From assembly GCA_963921795.1 (NCBI GenBank), contig OY997642.1:44513833-44577832 (forward strand): 64,000 nt of DNA, read 5' to 3'. A program made the translations under genes and the position numbers. A model generated the notes under the pieces. The model worked only from the letters and a program-made list of their open reading frames with translations, was not told the origin of the DNA and ran no database searches. Origin of the DNA: Nannobrachium achirus (Eukaryota; Chordata; Actinopteri; Myctophiformes; Myctophidae). The number at the start of each line of letters is the position of its first letter. Within the stretch, counting starts at the first letter, position 1. This document shows positions 54,382 through 64,000 of this stretch, one piece after another.

Positions 54382-55690
54382 AGAACCAAGGAAGATCAAA
54401 GAAGGAATGGACACCGACGTCATTTTAGGCTCCATGGCCATCCGCCATGACACTTTGGGAGGCGGAAGTGTCACCGGAGGTTCGGTGAATAACATTAGCG
54501 TCTATGAGCTTCGGCTGGGACAGCTCATGAACAAAAAATAATTCTGAACGATAGAGACCTTTATAAAACACTCGGCAAAGGAATATAAAAGAAAACATGT
54601 CACACATTGTTTTGTGCTGTGTTAACCCTGTGAGAAATGAGGGGTGGGGTCTCCGCGTTGCCTTGGCGAACGAATAGGTACCAGGCCCCGGCTCTCCCGG
54701 ACGCTCCTAGCCCGAGTTACGGCATTTTATGTGAGCTGCAGTGGAGGGGGTCCTCCACTGGGGGCGCCACCACTTTTGCATCCATTCTGGAGCACCAGGA
54801 GTGGGTGGTCCCCAGGAATTCCCCGTGAGCAGCCCCGTTGGGGTGGTCATTTGGTCATTTTTGCACATTTGGTCATTTTTTACACCTGGGGGTCCCTCAG
54901 GGACCTGGGGGTCCCTGAAGCTCCGGGGGTCCTTGGAGGTTGTAGTTTGGCAGGTAAGGAGTGTGTGTGCAAAATGTGGCATGGATGGGGGCAACGGTTG
55001 TGGAGATATGAGCAGGGGAAAAGTGTGACGTGTGACTCACGGAGGGACATTTTTTTACACCTGGGGGTCCCCCAGGGACCTGGGGGTCCCTGGAGCTCCG
55101 GGGGTCCTTGGAGGTTGTAGTTTGGCAGGTAAGGAGTGTGTGTGCAAAATTTGGCATGGATGGGGGCAACGGTTGTGGAGATATGAGCAGGGCAAAAGTG
55201 TGACGGACTCACTCACTGACAGACAGCCGGTGGAGGTTTTGGTAGTAAATGCGACCTGACGGTCGCAATTATAGAGGCATCTAAAGAGCACAATTTACAT
55301 TTCTGAACTAGATAGTATCGTGAGACTCTCCACCATTCCCTGTCTGGAATCCAAATCTCGCGATAGCTCCGAGACAGAAATTATACTTGCCGCTGTTTAG
55401 GTGCCTCAATAACATAATGTACTGTGCACATCAAAAAGCAAGTGATTGTAAAAATACCTGTGATATGTCTTCTTTTATATTCCTGGAGCGATTATACAAC
55501 AAAGGTCTCTATCGTTCAGAATTATTTTTTGTTCATGAGCTGTCCCAGCCGAAGCTCATAGACGCTAATGTTATTCACCGAACCTCCGGTGCCACTTCCG
55601 CCACCCAAAGTATCATGGCGCATGGACCGTGGTGTGCCAACTTCCGGGTGGGTGTCTTCTCCTTCTTTGAGCCTTCTTGCCTAGAACGCC
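54382..55690. mobile_element. Large inverted-repeat element with 200-bp arms
   Basis: The left arm (54382-54605) and the reversed right arm (55462-55690) share about 200 bp, including GAATAACATTAGCGTCTATG, AGCTTCGGCTGGGACAGCTC and ATTCTGAACGATAGAGACCT. The arms could fold into a long hairpin, and the interior carries a tandem duplication at 54872-55207. A short frame in each arm ends YELRLGQLMNKK, but since it follows from the repeat I do not call it a gene. Confidence 0.65.
54872..55207 (+). repeat. About 170-bp tandem duplication
   Basis: Two consecutive units begin TTTTTTACACCTGGGGGTCC and end with GTGGAGATATGAGCAGGG. They are nearly identical except for a 14-bp length difference near the junction. 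Confidence 0.85.
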
Positions 55691-55792
55691 AACTACTGAC
55701 ATTTTAATGCAAGGACAACAGGAAACCAAATGATGTTTTTCAGGCCAGCTTTTTCAGCCTCTGCCTCTTTCAGGATGTGAACAGGAAGCTGG

Positions 55793-55904
55793 GGGGCGGG
55801 GCCAGGAATAACGTGAATATTTAAAGCACTTAATGATACCAGAGACTCAGAGAGAGTTGCTTGTTGTAAAAGTGTCAGCTATGACTTGTCAGTTTAATTT
55901 TATT
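55793..55904 (+). promoter_or_regulatory. Candidate promoter and first exon upstream of gpr160
   Basis: A GC box (GGGGCGGGG, 55793-55801) lies 17 bases before TATTTAAA (55818-55825). About 80 bases further a good splice donor GTAAGTATTT occurs at 55905. Spacing fits a core promoter followed by a short exon. The donor does not splice in phase to the acceptor-like CTTTCCTCACAG at 57278, so any such exon would be non-coding. The link to gpr160 is inferred from strand and distance. Confidence 0.35.
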
Positions 55905-57220
55905 GTAAGTATTTGCAACTGTTGTCATCCTCACCTCTGTCACTCACAAGTTACAACCATAGGTTACAACCCATAACTCTATGGTTACAACAGACTTGAA
56001 CTTCCTTGTTCACAGCCAGCCTTTAACCCTAACCACGCCTTGTGTAAACAGAACCTGGTACATCAAACACACCGCATCAAGGGAAAAGGTAAACGGTGTG
56101 TGCTGCATGTATCTTGTCGAGTTTACAAAAGAGACACCATAAGGTAGGTCCGTCTGGTTTAATATTGCTTTATAAAAACTCTTATTGAAGCACATTGCTG
56201 TAGGCTACTAAAAGGCTGCAGTAGCCTAGTAGCCATGCATGCATTCTTTTAGCCTATAATTTCCTCCCATTTAACAAGAAAAGCCATTTAAGTATCCTCT
56301 GTAGTTATTCTAAATTGCACAATTGGCTACAGCTGTTTTAATTACTAATAGACAATTATTTGTATAAGTATGTATGTTAATAGGATCAGTTTTGTTTTGT
56401 ATCCTACCTGTTGCAAGTTATCACATCACTGTTGAATCCCGCAGGGCAGATAATAATAAACTTGATGAAGTGTAAAAAGACTAGCAACAACAAAAAAATA
56501 ACATTTGAGCAAAAAACACAATAAGATTTAAAAAATAGAACCATGTCATAGAACAATGTCAAGAACAATAAAAGAGATTGCAAGATCAAGTTAAAATAAC
56601 AGTGAAATACAAATATATAGATCTGGTTGTAATGGAAGTTTCTATTATTTTATTTACTACCTGTCCATTGCTCAACCCAGAACAACAGAGCCAAGTGGTA
56701 GCCTAAGGATGGAAAGTGAGATACTGTACTGTAGGCCTACTAAACTGTCAGAAAACCAAGTGCAGGCTTACCCTCACTTACCTTCAGTTGGTCAACATCA
56801 AAACATCTGAATGTAATTTTGGCAGTGGCACAGCAATACAGCATTGGGAAAATTTGGTTTGGTTATTCAAATAAGATTAGACTAGTAATCATGTGAGGGG
56901 TATGCAATCTAACACTAAACTCTAGTGCATTATTATTATATTATGTTTGGATTTAGGAGATCCACCTAATTGCAATGCAACAATTCAAATCAAGACAGTT
57001 GTATTTCAGCTCACCAAATGAAATCTAATTCAATTACATCAGTTTTAAATTTGAGTATAAAATTATGGGAATAACCGTTACAGTATTTAGAAGATATTTT
57101 AAGGGTGATTTAAATGCTATGTACCCTAAAAACTAATAGCCTAATCTTTAAGGGACACCTTATTTATTACATGTCGGGTCGAGTTATATTTGGGAGTGGG
57201 ATGTATGTTATACGCAATAT

Positions 57221-58243
57221 ATGGCAAGTAACAGCATCTTACTTTGGACTGGTTTAATCAGTAGGTCTTTCCTCACAGGTGGATGGAACAGATCACGTTG
57301 TGGTTTTCAAAACCCAGGCTCCACAATGCACACGTCCATTCCATCCATCCTGCTCGGCCTGGGAGGGAAGTGCTTACTCAACTGGACACTGGTTCTTCTT
57401 CAGCGGAGCCACATCTGTGAATGCTTCATAGGTGTGTTCATCGTCTCCCTGACCATCGTGGACATGGTCCTAACCCTCACCCTGACCACCCTGCATCTTC
57501 AAGGTGATGGCTGCCTCCTGGGCCTGCGCCTGACCCGCCACCATGTGTGTCTGCTGGTTCAAATACTCGGAGAAATGTACAATTCACTGCAGTGGCCCAT
57601 TGTGTTCACTACTTGCTTGGACCATTACTTTACCGTGTCTAACAGGTTACAGAATATTACCATAAGGACTCGAAAGATCACATACTCATACGTTACTAGT
57701 CTCCTATGGACCATGGCTGCTCTTTATGTATTTCTAGTGTCTGGGTTTTTCCCTGTGCTGGAGAATGAGTCTCCCAGCCAGCTGCGTAAATGCTGGGTAT
57801 TCTGTTCCCCTCAGATCTCACAGATGTCAGCCACAGTTCTCCTCCTGACTGTGAGCTGTACAATGTTCTCATGCACAGGGTTTCCGAAACTCAGCCCACA
57901 GCACTTACCAAGAAACCAATCTGAGGCACAACTAACACAGACGGATCAAAGTGACTCACGGACTGCAGGAGAGATTGTTGCGCAAACACTGAAAATATTT
58001 CTCAATACATGGTCTTACTTCTTAGTTTTCATGGCTGTATCCCTCATGTTGCCTGTGGGAATACCCTCGCACCTGGGCTTGAACGTGCCTTGGCTTTGCT
58101 TCCTCAACAGTGTTGTGATAGGAGTGGTTTTGTGTGCGAGCTGTCCAGACTCACAGCTGCTGCAAGGCGTGGTGGCGTTGCCCCAGGACATCTTCTGTGA
58201 CTGGAGATTCAGCTTAGTGGAGGACAGGATTATGACTGCCTAG
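57221..58243 (+). CDS. gpr160: G-protein-coupled receptor 160-like
   Basis: A 340-residue frame with seven hydrophobic segments at about 40-60, 67-92, 105-130, 152-175, 198-218, 255-280 and 287-306. It matches the unusual orphan receptor GPR160: LGGKCLLNWTL in TM1, LRLTRHHVCLLVQIL before and in TM3, CLDHY in place of the canonical DRY, and LNVPWLCFLNS in TM7 followed by a short tail ending in an ALPQDIFCDW block. Length fits the family (about 340). The ATG at 57221 gives an extracellular N-terminus with a glycosylation site (NRS, residue 23). Met36 (57326) is an alternative, because an acceptor-like CTTTCCTCACAG ends at 57278. No intron interrupts the receptor. It would act at the plasma membrane; its ligand is not certain. 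Confidence 0.75.
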   Translation: MASNSILLWTGLISRSFLTGGWNRSRCGFQNPGSTMHTSIPSILLGLGGKCLLNWTLVLLQRSHICECFIGVFIVSLTIVDMVLTLTLTTLHLQGDGCLLGLRLTRHHVCLLVQILGEMYNSLQWPIVFTTCLDHYFTVSNRLQNITIRTRKITYSYVTSLLWTMAALYVFLVSGFFPVLENESPSQLRKCWVFCSPQISQMSATVLLLTVSCTMFSCTGFPKLSPQHLPRNQSEAQLTQTDQSDSRTAGEIVAQTLKIFLNTWSYFLVFMAVSLMLPVGIPSHLGLNVPWLCFLNSVVIGVVLCASCPDSQLLQGVVALPQDIFCDWRFSLVEDRIMTA

Positions 58244-58536
58244 AGACCCAAACATCTCTATGTCAAGGACCCCCAAATGTATATTTATTTGGATCTTATT
58301 AAAAGGATTTTGCTCACAAGATGATCTATTACATACATGGGCAACTGGCGTTATGCTGCCCACAAGCTGATATATTATTGATTTAGCTGTTACAATTCCA
58401 AACATGCCAACATGACCAGCTTGAATTCAGTCTATATTAGTAGCTTAATGACTAGTACTGCTCGTCTTTATGTCCTATGCATTTGTATTTAAGTTCATAA
58501 AGTTAACATAAGAACATATAAATGCATTTGAAATTA

Positions 58537-58542
58537 AATAAA
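58537..58542 (+). terminator. Candidate poly(A) signal of gpr160
   Basis: AATAAA lies 294 bases after the stop codon, followed by a second overlapping AATAAA and TTTCAGG. It is the first plus-strand signal after the gene. Confidence 0.45.
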
Positions 58543-58594
58543 AATAAATACTTTCAGGATTCAAAAATAGCTCAAAATAATTCAGGATTCCAAT

Positions 58595-58671
58595 TCAAAA
58601 ATAGCAGATCTACAAGCTCAAAATGCTTCGCACTGCGATGCGTTTTGAGCTTGTAGATCAGCTATTTTTGA
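58595..58671. repeat. Palindromic hairpin element, reference copy
   Basis: This is the most complete copy. TCAAAAATAGCAGATCTACA and AGCTCAAAATGCTTCGCA form the left half, and TGCGATGCGTTTTGAGCT with TGTAGATCAGCTATTTTTGA the right half. The stem is about 35 bp with two or three mismatches and almost no loop. The word AATTCAGGATTC or GGATTCAAAAATAGC occurs just before it twice. Confidence 0.85.
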
Positions 58672-58714
58672 CTGTATATGCATTGTGGCCCTCTGTAGTG
58701 AGTGTGAAATATAG

Positions 58715-58755
58715 TGGCCCTCTCCATCATCAAAGTTGCCCACTCCTGATTTATA
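58715..58755 (-). mobile_element. hAT-type MITE right end
   Basis: GTGGCCCTCTCCATCATCAA followed by AGTTGCCCACTCCTG is the inverse of the left end at 3049-3100. The hairpin at 58595-58671 lies inside the same MITE. Confidence 0.5.
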
Positions 58756-58825
58756 ATATACTGTATATACCGGTAGCCATTCATGAAATGGTGTTAGTGG
58801 TTAAACTGTTCCTTATTTTGCTGGT

Positions 58826-58885
58826 GACCCCTGGATGGAACCCCCTGGGGGTCCACGGACCCCACGTTGAGAACCATTGGCATAG
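58826..58885 (-). mobile_element. hAT-type terminal fragment
   Basis: Read outward, the right end starts CCAATGGTTCTCAACGTGGG and GTCCGTGGACCCCC. Partner end not found. Confidence 0.45.
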
Positions 58886-59429
58886 AGTCTAGAGATGCTC
58901 ATGTAGAGCAACATGGCAGAGCAAATGGAAGAGGTCAATGTTTGTGGTCCAAGACAGCCCTGCTCACGTAGCCACACAACACACACCATATGACCAAAAC
59001 TCAGTGGACACCCTTTCTAATTAGTGCTCTTTTCAAACAAAATAAAAGGATTACACACCAGTGTTGTGGAGGTACTGACCACGGTAAGTTAAGCAATGTT
59101 AAAAAAAGAGATGCTATATTATGAACTAATCTTGACCGCACTTTTGAGAACCGCTGGTCTAGAATGTCATTGTAGCTGTAGGGTGGGGGTCAGCTTAGCC
59201 CCTCTCTAGTGACTCCCTGTAGCTTATTATAAATGTAGTAGTTTATTTTCTTCACATCTTCCTTTTAATTTATCGTTGCCATAGTAGGCCAAACATGATT
59301 CAAATACGTTTTCAACATTTCTGCCAACTAAAATTTGCGTCTGCGTCACATTTGCACATTTATTGGAGAGATGGCTTGTGTAAACAAACCGAATAGCTCT
59401 GTTTACTACCGGTATATATACTAATGTAT

Positions 59430-59535
59430 GTATGTTCCCTATTTTCAACTGTTTTTATTATATTTTGACACTTGCTTTGGCAATGTAAACGTATGTTTTC
59501 TCATGCCAATAAAGCTCATTTGAATTGAATTGAGA
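59430..59535 (+). mobile_element. LINE or SINE 3' tail
   Basis: TTGACACTTGCTTTGGCAAT, CATGCCAATAAAGCTCATTT and GAATTGAATTGA match 16870-16985. It is a truncated retroposon with an AATAAA and a short tandem tail. Confidence 0.6.
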
Positions 59536-59689
59536 TAACTGAGGAAAACAGAATTTAATAGGTTGTGGACAGCCGCTTGCTTTCACTGCCAAATTTGTCA
59601 ATGCTGTTGGATTACCTGTGTATTGTTATACAGTATATCATATTTAATGAATGCTCGTTAACATGTATTTAGTTATTTTGATAGGGTAA

Positions 59690-60281
59690 TTGCGACCATA
59701 GGTCGCAAGTTTACTATGAAAACCGGCACATCTTGTCCACGTATCCGTGTATCTCTGAAGTTCACGCCTGACACTGGTTCCCCTGACACACCACTGTGAC
59801 ATCACAGGTGACATCACCTATGTAAAAGTCCATATATGGGTGGTTATTCCCCAGAATCCCTTTTATGCCCATGAAGATCCCTGATGTCATCGATATACAT
59901 CACTGGCCAGATGGCCAAGACATGGCCCATATCTGTGTGGCTGGTTCAGATAGGGATCTCAATGTATGGGAACAACTCTTAACAGAATCCCTTTTATGCC
60001 CATATATGGAGATCCCTAATGTCATCAATATTAAGCCCATATCTAACAGGACTTCATATGGGAATGACCATATATGGAGGAAGACAGCCCAATGAGCCCA
60101 TATCTGTGTGGCTGGTTCAGACAGGGATTTCCATGTATGGGCATAAAAGGGATGTACCATATAGGCTACAGTACATGGATCTCCAGGTACCAGGGGTCTC
60201 CATATATGGGTAACTGGTCCGATATACATCTCTGGCCAGATGGCCAAGAATTGGCGCGACGTTGCCCTGAGGCGTCTTACT
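59690..60281 (+). mobile_element. Possible second Helitron-like element with internal repeats
   Basis: It opens with the hairpin TTGCGACCATAGGTCGCAA and closes with GACGTTGCCCTGAGGCGTC, TTA and CTAG followed by T. That layout is similar to the array units. Inside, a module of about 130 bp is repeated two to three times (AATCCCTTTTATGCCCAT, GCCCATATCTGTGTGGCTGG, GGCCAGATGGCCAAGA). A related hairpin TGCGACCTGACGGTCGCA occurs at 55248-55265, and shared words occur at 4460-4510. Confidence 0.35.
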
Positions 60282-60299
60282 AGTATACACTTTGCATGT

Positions 60300-62490
60300 G
60301 TTATGTTTTATGTTATGTTTGAGGCTCCAGACAGATTTTGTATAATAAAACAATTGTTCGAAAATGTATTTTTTTACATTTAAGGTTGCTGACTCCTGCT
60401 CAGTGCTGTAGCCTTTACATCTACATTCACCAGGGAAAGAAAAAGAACATCATTTATTACACTAGAAACGGTGTCCACTGATTTTTAGTCATATAGCTCC
60501 ATGTTGTCTCTGTGCAACATCGACATTTTGCTGAATTTGTCTCTCAGGGATCATAAGGCTTTGACTTGCTCAATGTAGAACCGTTAAACCACAGACTCAC
60601 TTCCTTAATTGTGGTGAACCATGTTCAGTAGTTCCTTCTCAACATGTTTGTGTGCCTGGCCTCTCAGAATGTTCAATAACAATTTGTTATTGTCATGATT
60701 ACTAATGTACAGAATGAAAATGTGTATGTTTGGTAAATAGCAAAAGCACAGTATCCACATTATGAGACAATAATAAATGCAAAACACAATATTAGTTTTG
60801 ACACTACAGAACTTTACTTGAATTTGATCCAAGTTCATTGTCTATACAGGGTATATTTACAAGATCTGAAATCAGGGAAAAGGGCACAAACAGAAAGGAA
60901 AAAAAAAACACTTGATACAACTGAGGTATTAGCTAAAAGCATTTACAGGTATGTAATTAACTAGTAAATATCAATTATGATAAACGGTTAGAGATGCAGT
61001 GTCCTCTGCTTAAAAAACATCTTTTTATATCACAACATGAGGTAGGAGAACAGTGTCTCGATTCATGCAAGAACAAATGTCTCATCACACTGTAGTATTG
61101 GCAACATAGTATGCAATGGTCATACATAGACACTGCGTTGTATGTTTCAGAATAGCATCAAGGGGGAAATCTTTTTCTTTTTTGTTTGTTTAACAAAGCC
61201 ATAAATATTTTCTCTTTAAATCTTTCTAATAGTTAGTCTGTGTAAGGTGTATAAAATGAAAATATGGTGAGTCTATTCTTAGTAACCAGTCCACCCTAAT
61301 CCTGTGATCAATCTTATCACAAGGTGCAGCCTACATCCTAGTATCCCACACCGGCATATTGTCGCTGTCTGTCAGAAACCTTGTATCTCCATTTTTCACA
61401 TCGTTTTGTTAGTTTTTTTCATCAATCACAAATAAGTCACAAAAATAGCCAATATACCAATTGGCAAAGTGCACCAGGCTAGGGGACCAGGCTTATTATT
61501 CAACCAAGAGCTTGTGACTACATTATAATTACATATATATATTTTTTAAATTTCCTGAAACTGTTGTGAACATACAAGGTTTCCAACGACTGCGTCGATA
61601 TGATAATGCCTGGCTGAAAACACACATACCCAACTACAAAGCTATTACCTTTTGACAGTTTCAAAGGTTATTTTGCATTTGCTTACAGAGTTGGAGTTCA
61701 CCTCTACACACAGCCAGGAAGGGCATTCCATGGGTATGCATTGCAAATTCTGTATTCAAATGTCCAGCAAAGTCATGCTCCTTCCGAAAGGCAGAGCCTG
61801 TGTTTTAGAGAGGGTGTGTGTTGGGTGGGGACGACTTCACACTACAAAATCCTGTACAAAGCATATCCAAAGTTCTCATAACACTGCAAATGCAAGAAGG
61901 TCCGGCACGCCGCGTTAGAGATTTTTTCTTTTCTTATTTTAGTCACTTTTTCTCATTATCATCATCATCATCATCATAGCATACAACTTAAGATATAGAG
62001 CGCCCCTTGTGTATAAAATGCAATTTACACAAAGTAACACCCCCCACCCCCCCCAAAAAAAGAAAACTTGTAAAAAGAATATTTTGTCAACTTGTCGAAG
62101 AGGTAATTATGGCATTAATAAACGTAATACTGATTATCATGTGAGTGATGTCGTCACATGGGAAAACAATGGGTGACATTTGAAAAGATCGACAAAGATG
62201 CACCGTCTCAGTAAGTCAGACTCACGGAGATACTGTGCAAGTATGTCCAATAAGTGTGTCCCCATTATAGCTGCGCTGCTTCCATCAATGGCAAGTAGTG
62301 GGTGGCAAACACACTAAAGCACCCACACGTACATGGAATAATCGTGTGGCTCCAAATCAAATCAGCCTATGTCTTCTGTTCTCGAGTGAATTTCCTTTTA
62401 CATGACACTTAGTGACACTTTATAAAACAAATTGCATATTAAAAACTTGAGCATTTTCTGTCAATGTTCATCATGCATATGAGATATCTC
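60300..62490. other. Gene-free stretch, possible UTR of a minus-strand neighbour
   Basis: No frame with domain text was found on either strand. Repeat content is far lower than to the left. A minus-strand AATAAA (plus TTTATT at 60453-60458) is present. In mammals PHC3 lies tail-to-tail with GPR160, so a long 3' UTR of a phc3 orthologue is a reasonable but untested guess. Confidence 0.25.
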
Positions 62491-62512
62491 AATAGCTTGT
62501 GCGTTTACAATG

Positions 62513-62550
62513 GGGGGGGGGGGGGGGGGGGGGGTGGGGGGTGGGCAACA
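62513..62550. repeat. G tract
   Basis: About 22 G, one T, then further G runs. It creates a spurious glycine frame. Confidence 0.9.
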
Positions 62551-62889
62551 TCTTTCTTTTTTTTCCTTTCTTTTTTACATCAAACAGATCAATTGATTGG
62601 CCTGGTGACAACAAACAGAATGTAATGAGTAGTGAAACATGCAGAAAACCTTTTTTTAATATCAAAATGCATTTCCTTAATGAAATGTTTTTGTTTCAAA
62701 TTACTAACGTGGGGTGTGGTATCAGAATCAGATATCACAAGGGGACAAGGCTTAATATTATTAAATTACACATCAACAGCCCATTTAAGTTGGAATCCAC
62801 AAAAGAAGAAGCAATCAGTTCAGAAAAGGGGAGGGCTGTGGTAAAGAAGCATATTTCCTATTTCAGGTTTGTCCTGTGTTGGGTTTAAA

Positions 62890-62985
62890 AGCCTGATTTA
62901 TACTTCGTTGCATGCTGGTGTTGCGCAGCAAATAGCACATCTACAAGCTTGCCAACACGCTGCAACAAAGTACAAATCAAGTATA
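62890..62985. mobile_element. Small inverted-repeat MITE with a half palindrome
   Basis: CTGATTTATACTTCGTTGCA and the reversed TGATTTGTACTTTGTTGCAG form arms around GTGTTGCGCAGCAAATAGCA and CATCTACAAGCTTGCCAACA. The middle contains AATAGCACATCTACAAGCTT, a single arm of the palindrome family. Confidence 0.5.
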
Positions 62986-63229
62986 ACACTACCATGCATT
63001 TCATCTCCCCGAACATCCGGTTTGCACACCTGTTGCAGGGTCAACCAATGATAAAAGTCAAAAATGATTTAAAATAATCATCATCATAATAAACATTTAG
63101 GCTGTTAGGAGCCTCAGAGTTTCTGTCCTGGTCCGATTTATATAACCTTCTGAAGATTATTCATAAGAACAGTTAATATATTAATGGCTACTGTATTTAC
63201 AAAGTGAATATAAATCTTTAGTTAATACA

Positions 63230-63262
63230 TTAAATATCTTTTTTTCTCTCTCTCTCTCTCTC
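63230..63262. repeat. (CT)n microsatellite
   Basis: About ten CT units after a T run. Confidence 0.85.
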
Positions 63263-63727
63263 ATAAATTCAAGAAAAGTTTTATATGGAACAATAGTAAG
63301 AGTGTACATGTGCGGTATTGTATGGGAGTAGATTCTTTTGAGCTCTTCACATTTTAACGTGTCGGTCGGGCAAGTCTTCCGTCATCCTCTCCTTCGTGAC
63401 GACACCTGCGTTGTGGCGCATTTTTAACTACTAGCACACAAGAGCTGTACTCTGCCCGCTCACAATGGTCTGCTATTGTAAAGGGAGGAGGTGTAAGAAA
63501 AATCTGCATTGAAAGGGCTGGAGCACAGTGGAATGTCTTATCATTTGCATTTATAGCAGATGCATAAAAAAAGCTCAGTGTTAAACCAAGGCCAATCCCC
63601 CTTTTCTTTTCAAACAATTATTTACATACACACACGCACGCACGCTCGCTTTGGGATCTCCTCGATGGCAATAATAAAGCGTCCTTTTTTTTCCTTTTTT
63701 CTTGCCCAGCAACTGACACAATAACAG

Positions 63728-63780
<53 letters not shown>

Positions 63781-63816
63781 GCGCGCTCTCGCTCTCCCTC
63801 TCCCTCTCCCTCTCCA
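63728..63816. repeat. (CT)n and CCCTCT repeat
   Basis: About 22 CT units, then TATCTCTCGCGCGCTCTCG and four CCCTCT units. A long Arg-Glu frame on the minus strand is a by-product. Confidence 0.9.
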
Positions 63817-63922
63817 TTCCTCTGGCTGAATGTCTACTCGCTCTCCTGGGCATTCACAAAACACCACACACACACCAGCTGATCTGCCACTAGAGATGGA
63901 TGGGTGGGATTCGTGTACATGT

Positions 63923-63928
<6 letters not shown>

Positions 63929-63989
<61 letters not shown>

Positions 63990-64000
63990 CGTGCGTGCGT
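63929..64000. repeat. (TG)n microsatellite ending in GTGC units
   Basis: About 28 TG units followed by GCGTGCGTGCGTGCGT up to the window end. Confidence 0.95.

Noticed and set aside
54329..54541. Small plus-strand gene ending in YELRLGQLMNKK
   Set aside because: The frame lies in one arm of a long inverted repeat, and its mirror copy at 55.5 kb has no matching start. It is explained by the repeat.
63581..63853. Arg-Glu repeat protein
   Set aside because: It is a by-product of the (CT)n tract.

Overview
The window reads as a repeat-dense stretch of a ray-finned fish (teleost) genome. The evidence is one recognisable vertebrate gene, a single-exon-type G-protein-coupled receptor best matched by eye to gpr160 (57.2-58.2 kb, + strand), set among fish-typical transposons: DIRS1-like and Ngaro-like tyrosine-recombinase retroelements, CR1/L2-type LINEs, hAT elements with intact 8-bp target duplications, Helitron-like units, and long (CA)n and (CT)n tracts. 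No bacterial-style gene organisation, rRNA or complete tRNA was seen.

Layout. 0-5.3 kb holds hAT-type and inverted-repeat elements, a tRNA-Cys-like half, and a minus-strand set of spliced exons for an OB-fold-like protein. 5.9-10.0 kb holds decayed minus-strand exons, one resembling a KDZ-type transposase end, next to a Gypsy-like LTR (10.08-10.44 kb). 11.5-23.8 kb is a nested set: a minus-strand Ngaro-like element (gag, RT, RNase H, YR) whose gag is split by an L2-type LINE, which is itself split by a 1302-bp hAT element and by a 1.9-kb terminal-inverted-repeat element. 23.8-24.9 kb is a 5'-truncated plus-strand L2 end.

24.9-36.0 kb is the most striking region. Seven head-to-tail copies of a 1.50-kb unit follow five short copies of a palindromic 43-46 bp motif. 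The unit ends (asymmetric inverted repeats, a 3' hairpin followed by CTAG-T) suggest a non-autonomous Helentron/Helitron2-type element in a rolling-circle-like tandem array. 36-45 kb holds proline-rich minus-strand frames, nested hAT elements with perfect 8-bp duplications, and two members of a family with 9-bp duplications. 45.6-48.6 kb carries a minus-strand pseudogene of a multicopy fish protein whose acidic residues are spaced like those of FEN1/XPG-type nucleases. Its 5' end is cut by a 3'-truncated DIRS1-like element (48.6-52.7 kb). 53-55.7 kb has a TTAA-flanked inverted-repeat element and a large inverted repeat. 60.3-64 kb has no convincing ORF and may be a long UTR of a neighbouring gene.

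Across the window a roughly 45-75 bp palindrome built on AGCAGATCTACAAGCTC recurs about ten times in unrelated contexts, including inside three different hAT-type elements. All family assignments were made by reading motifs; no database search was possible.
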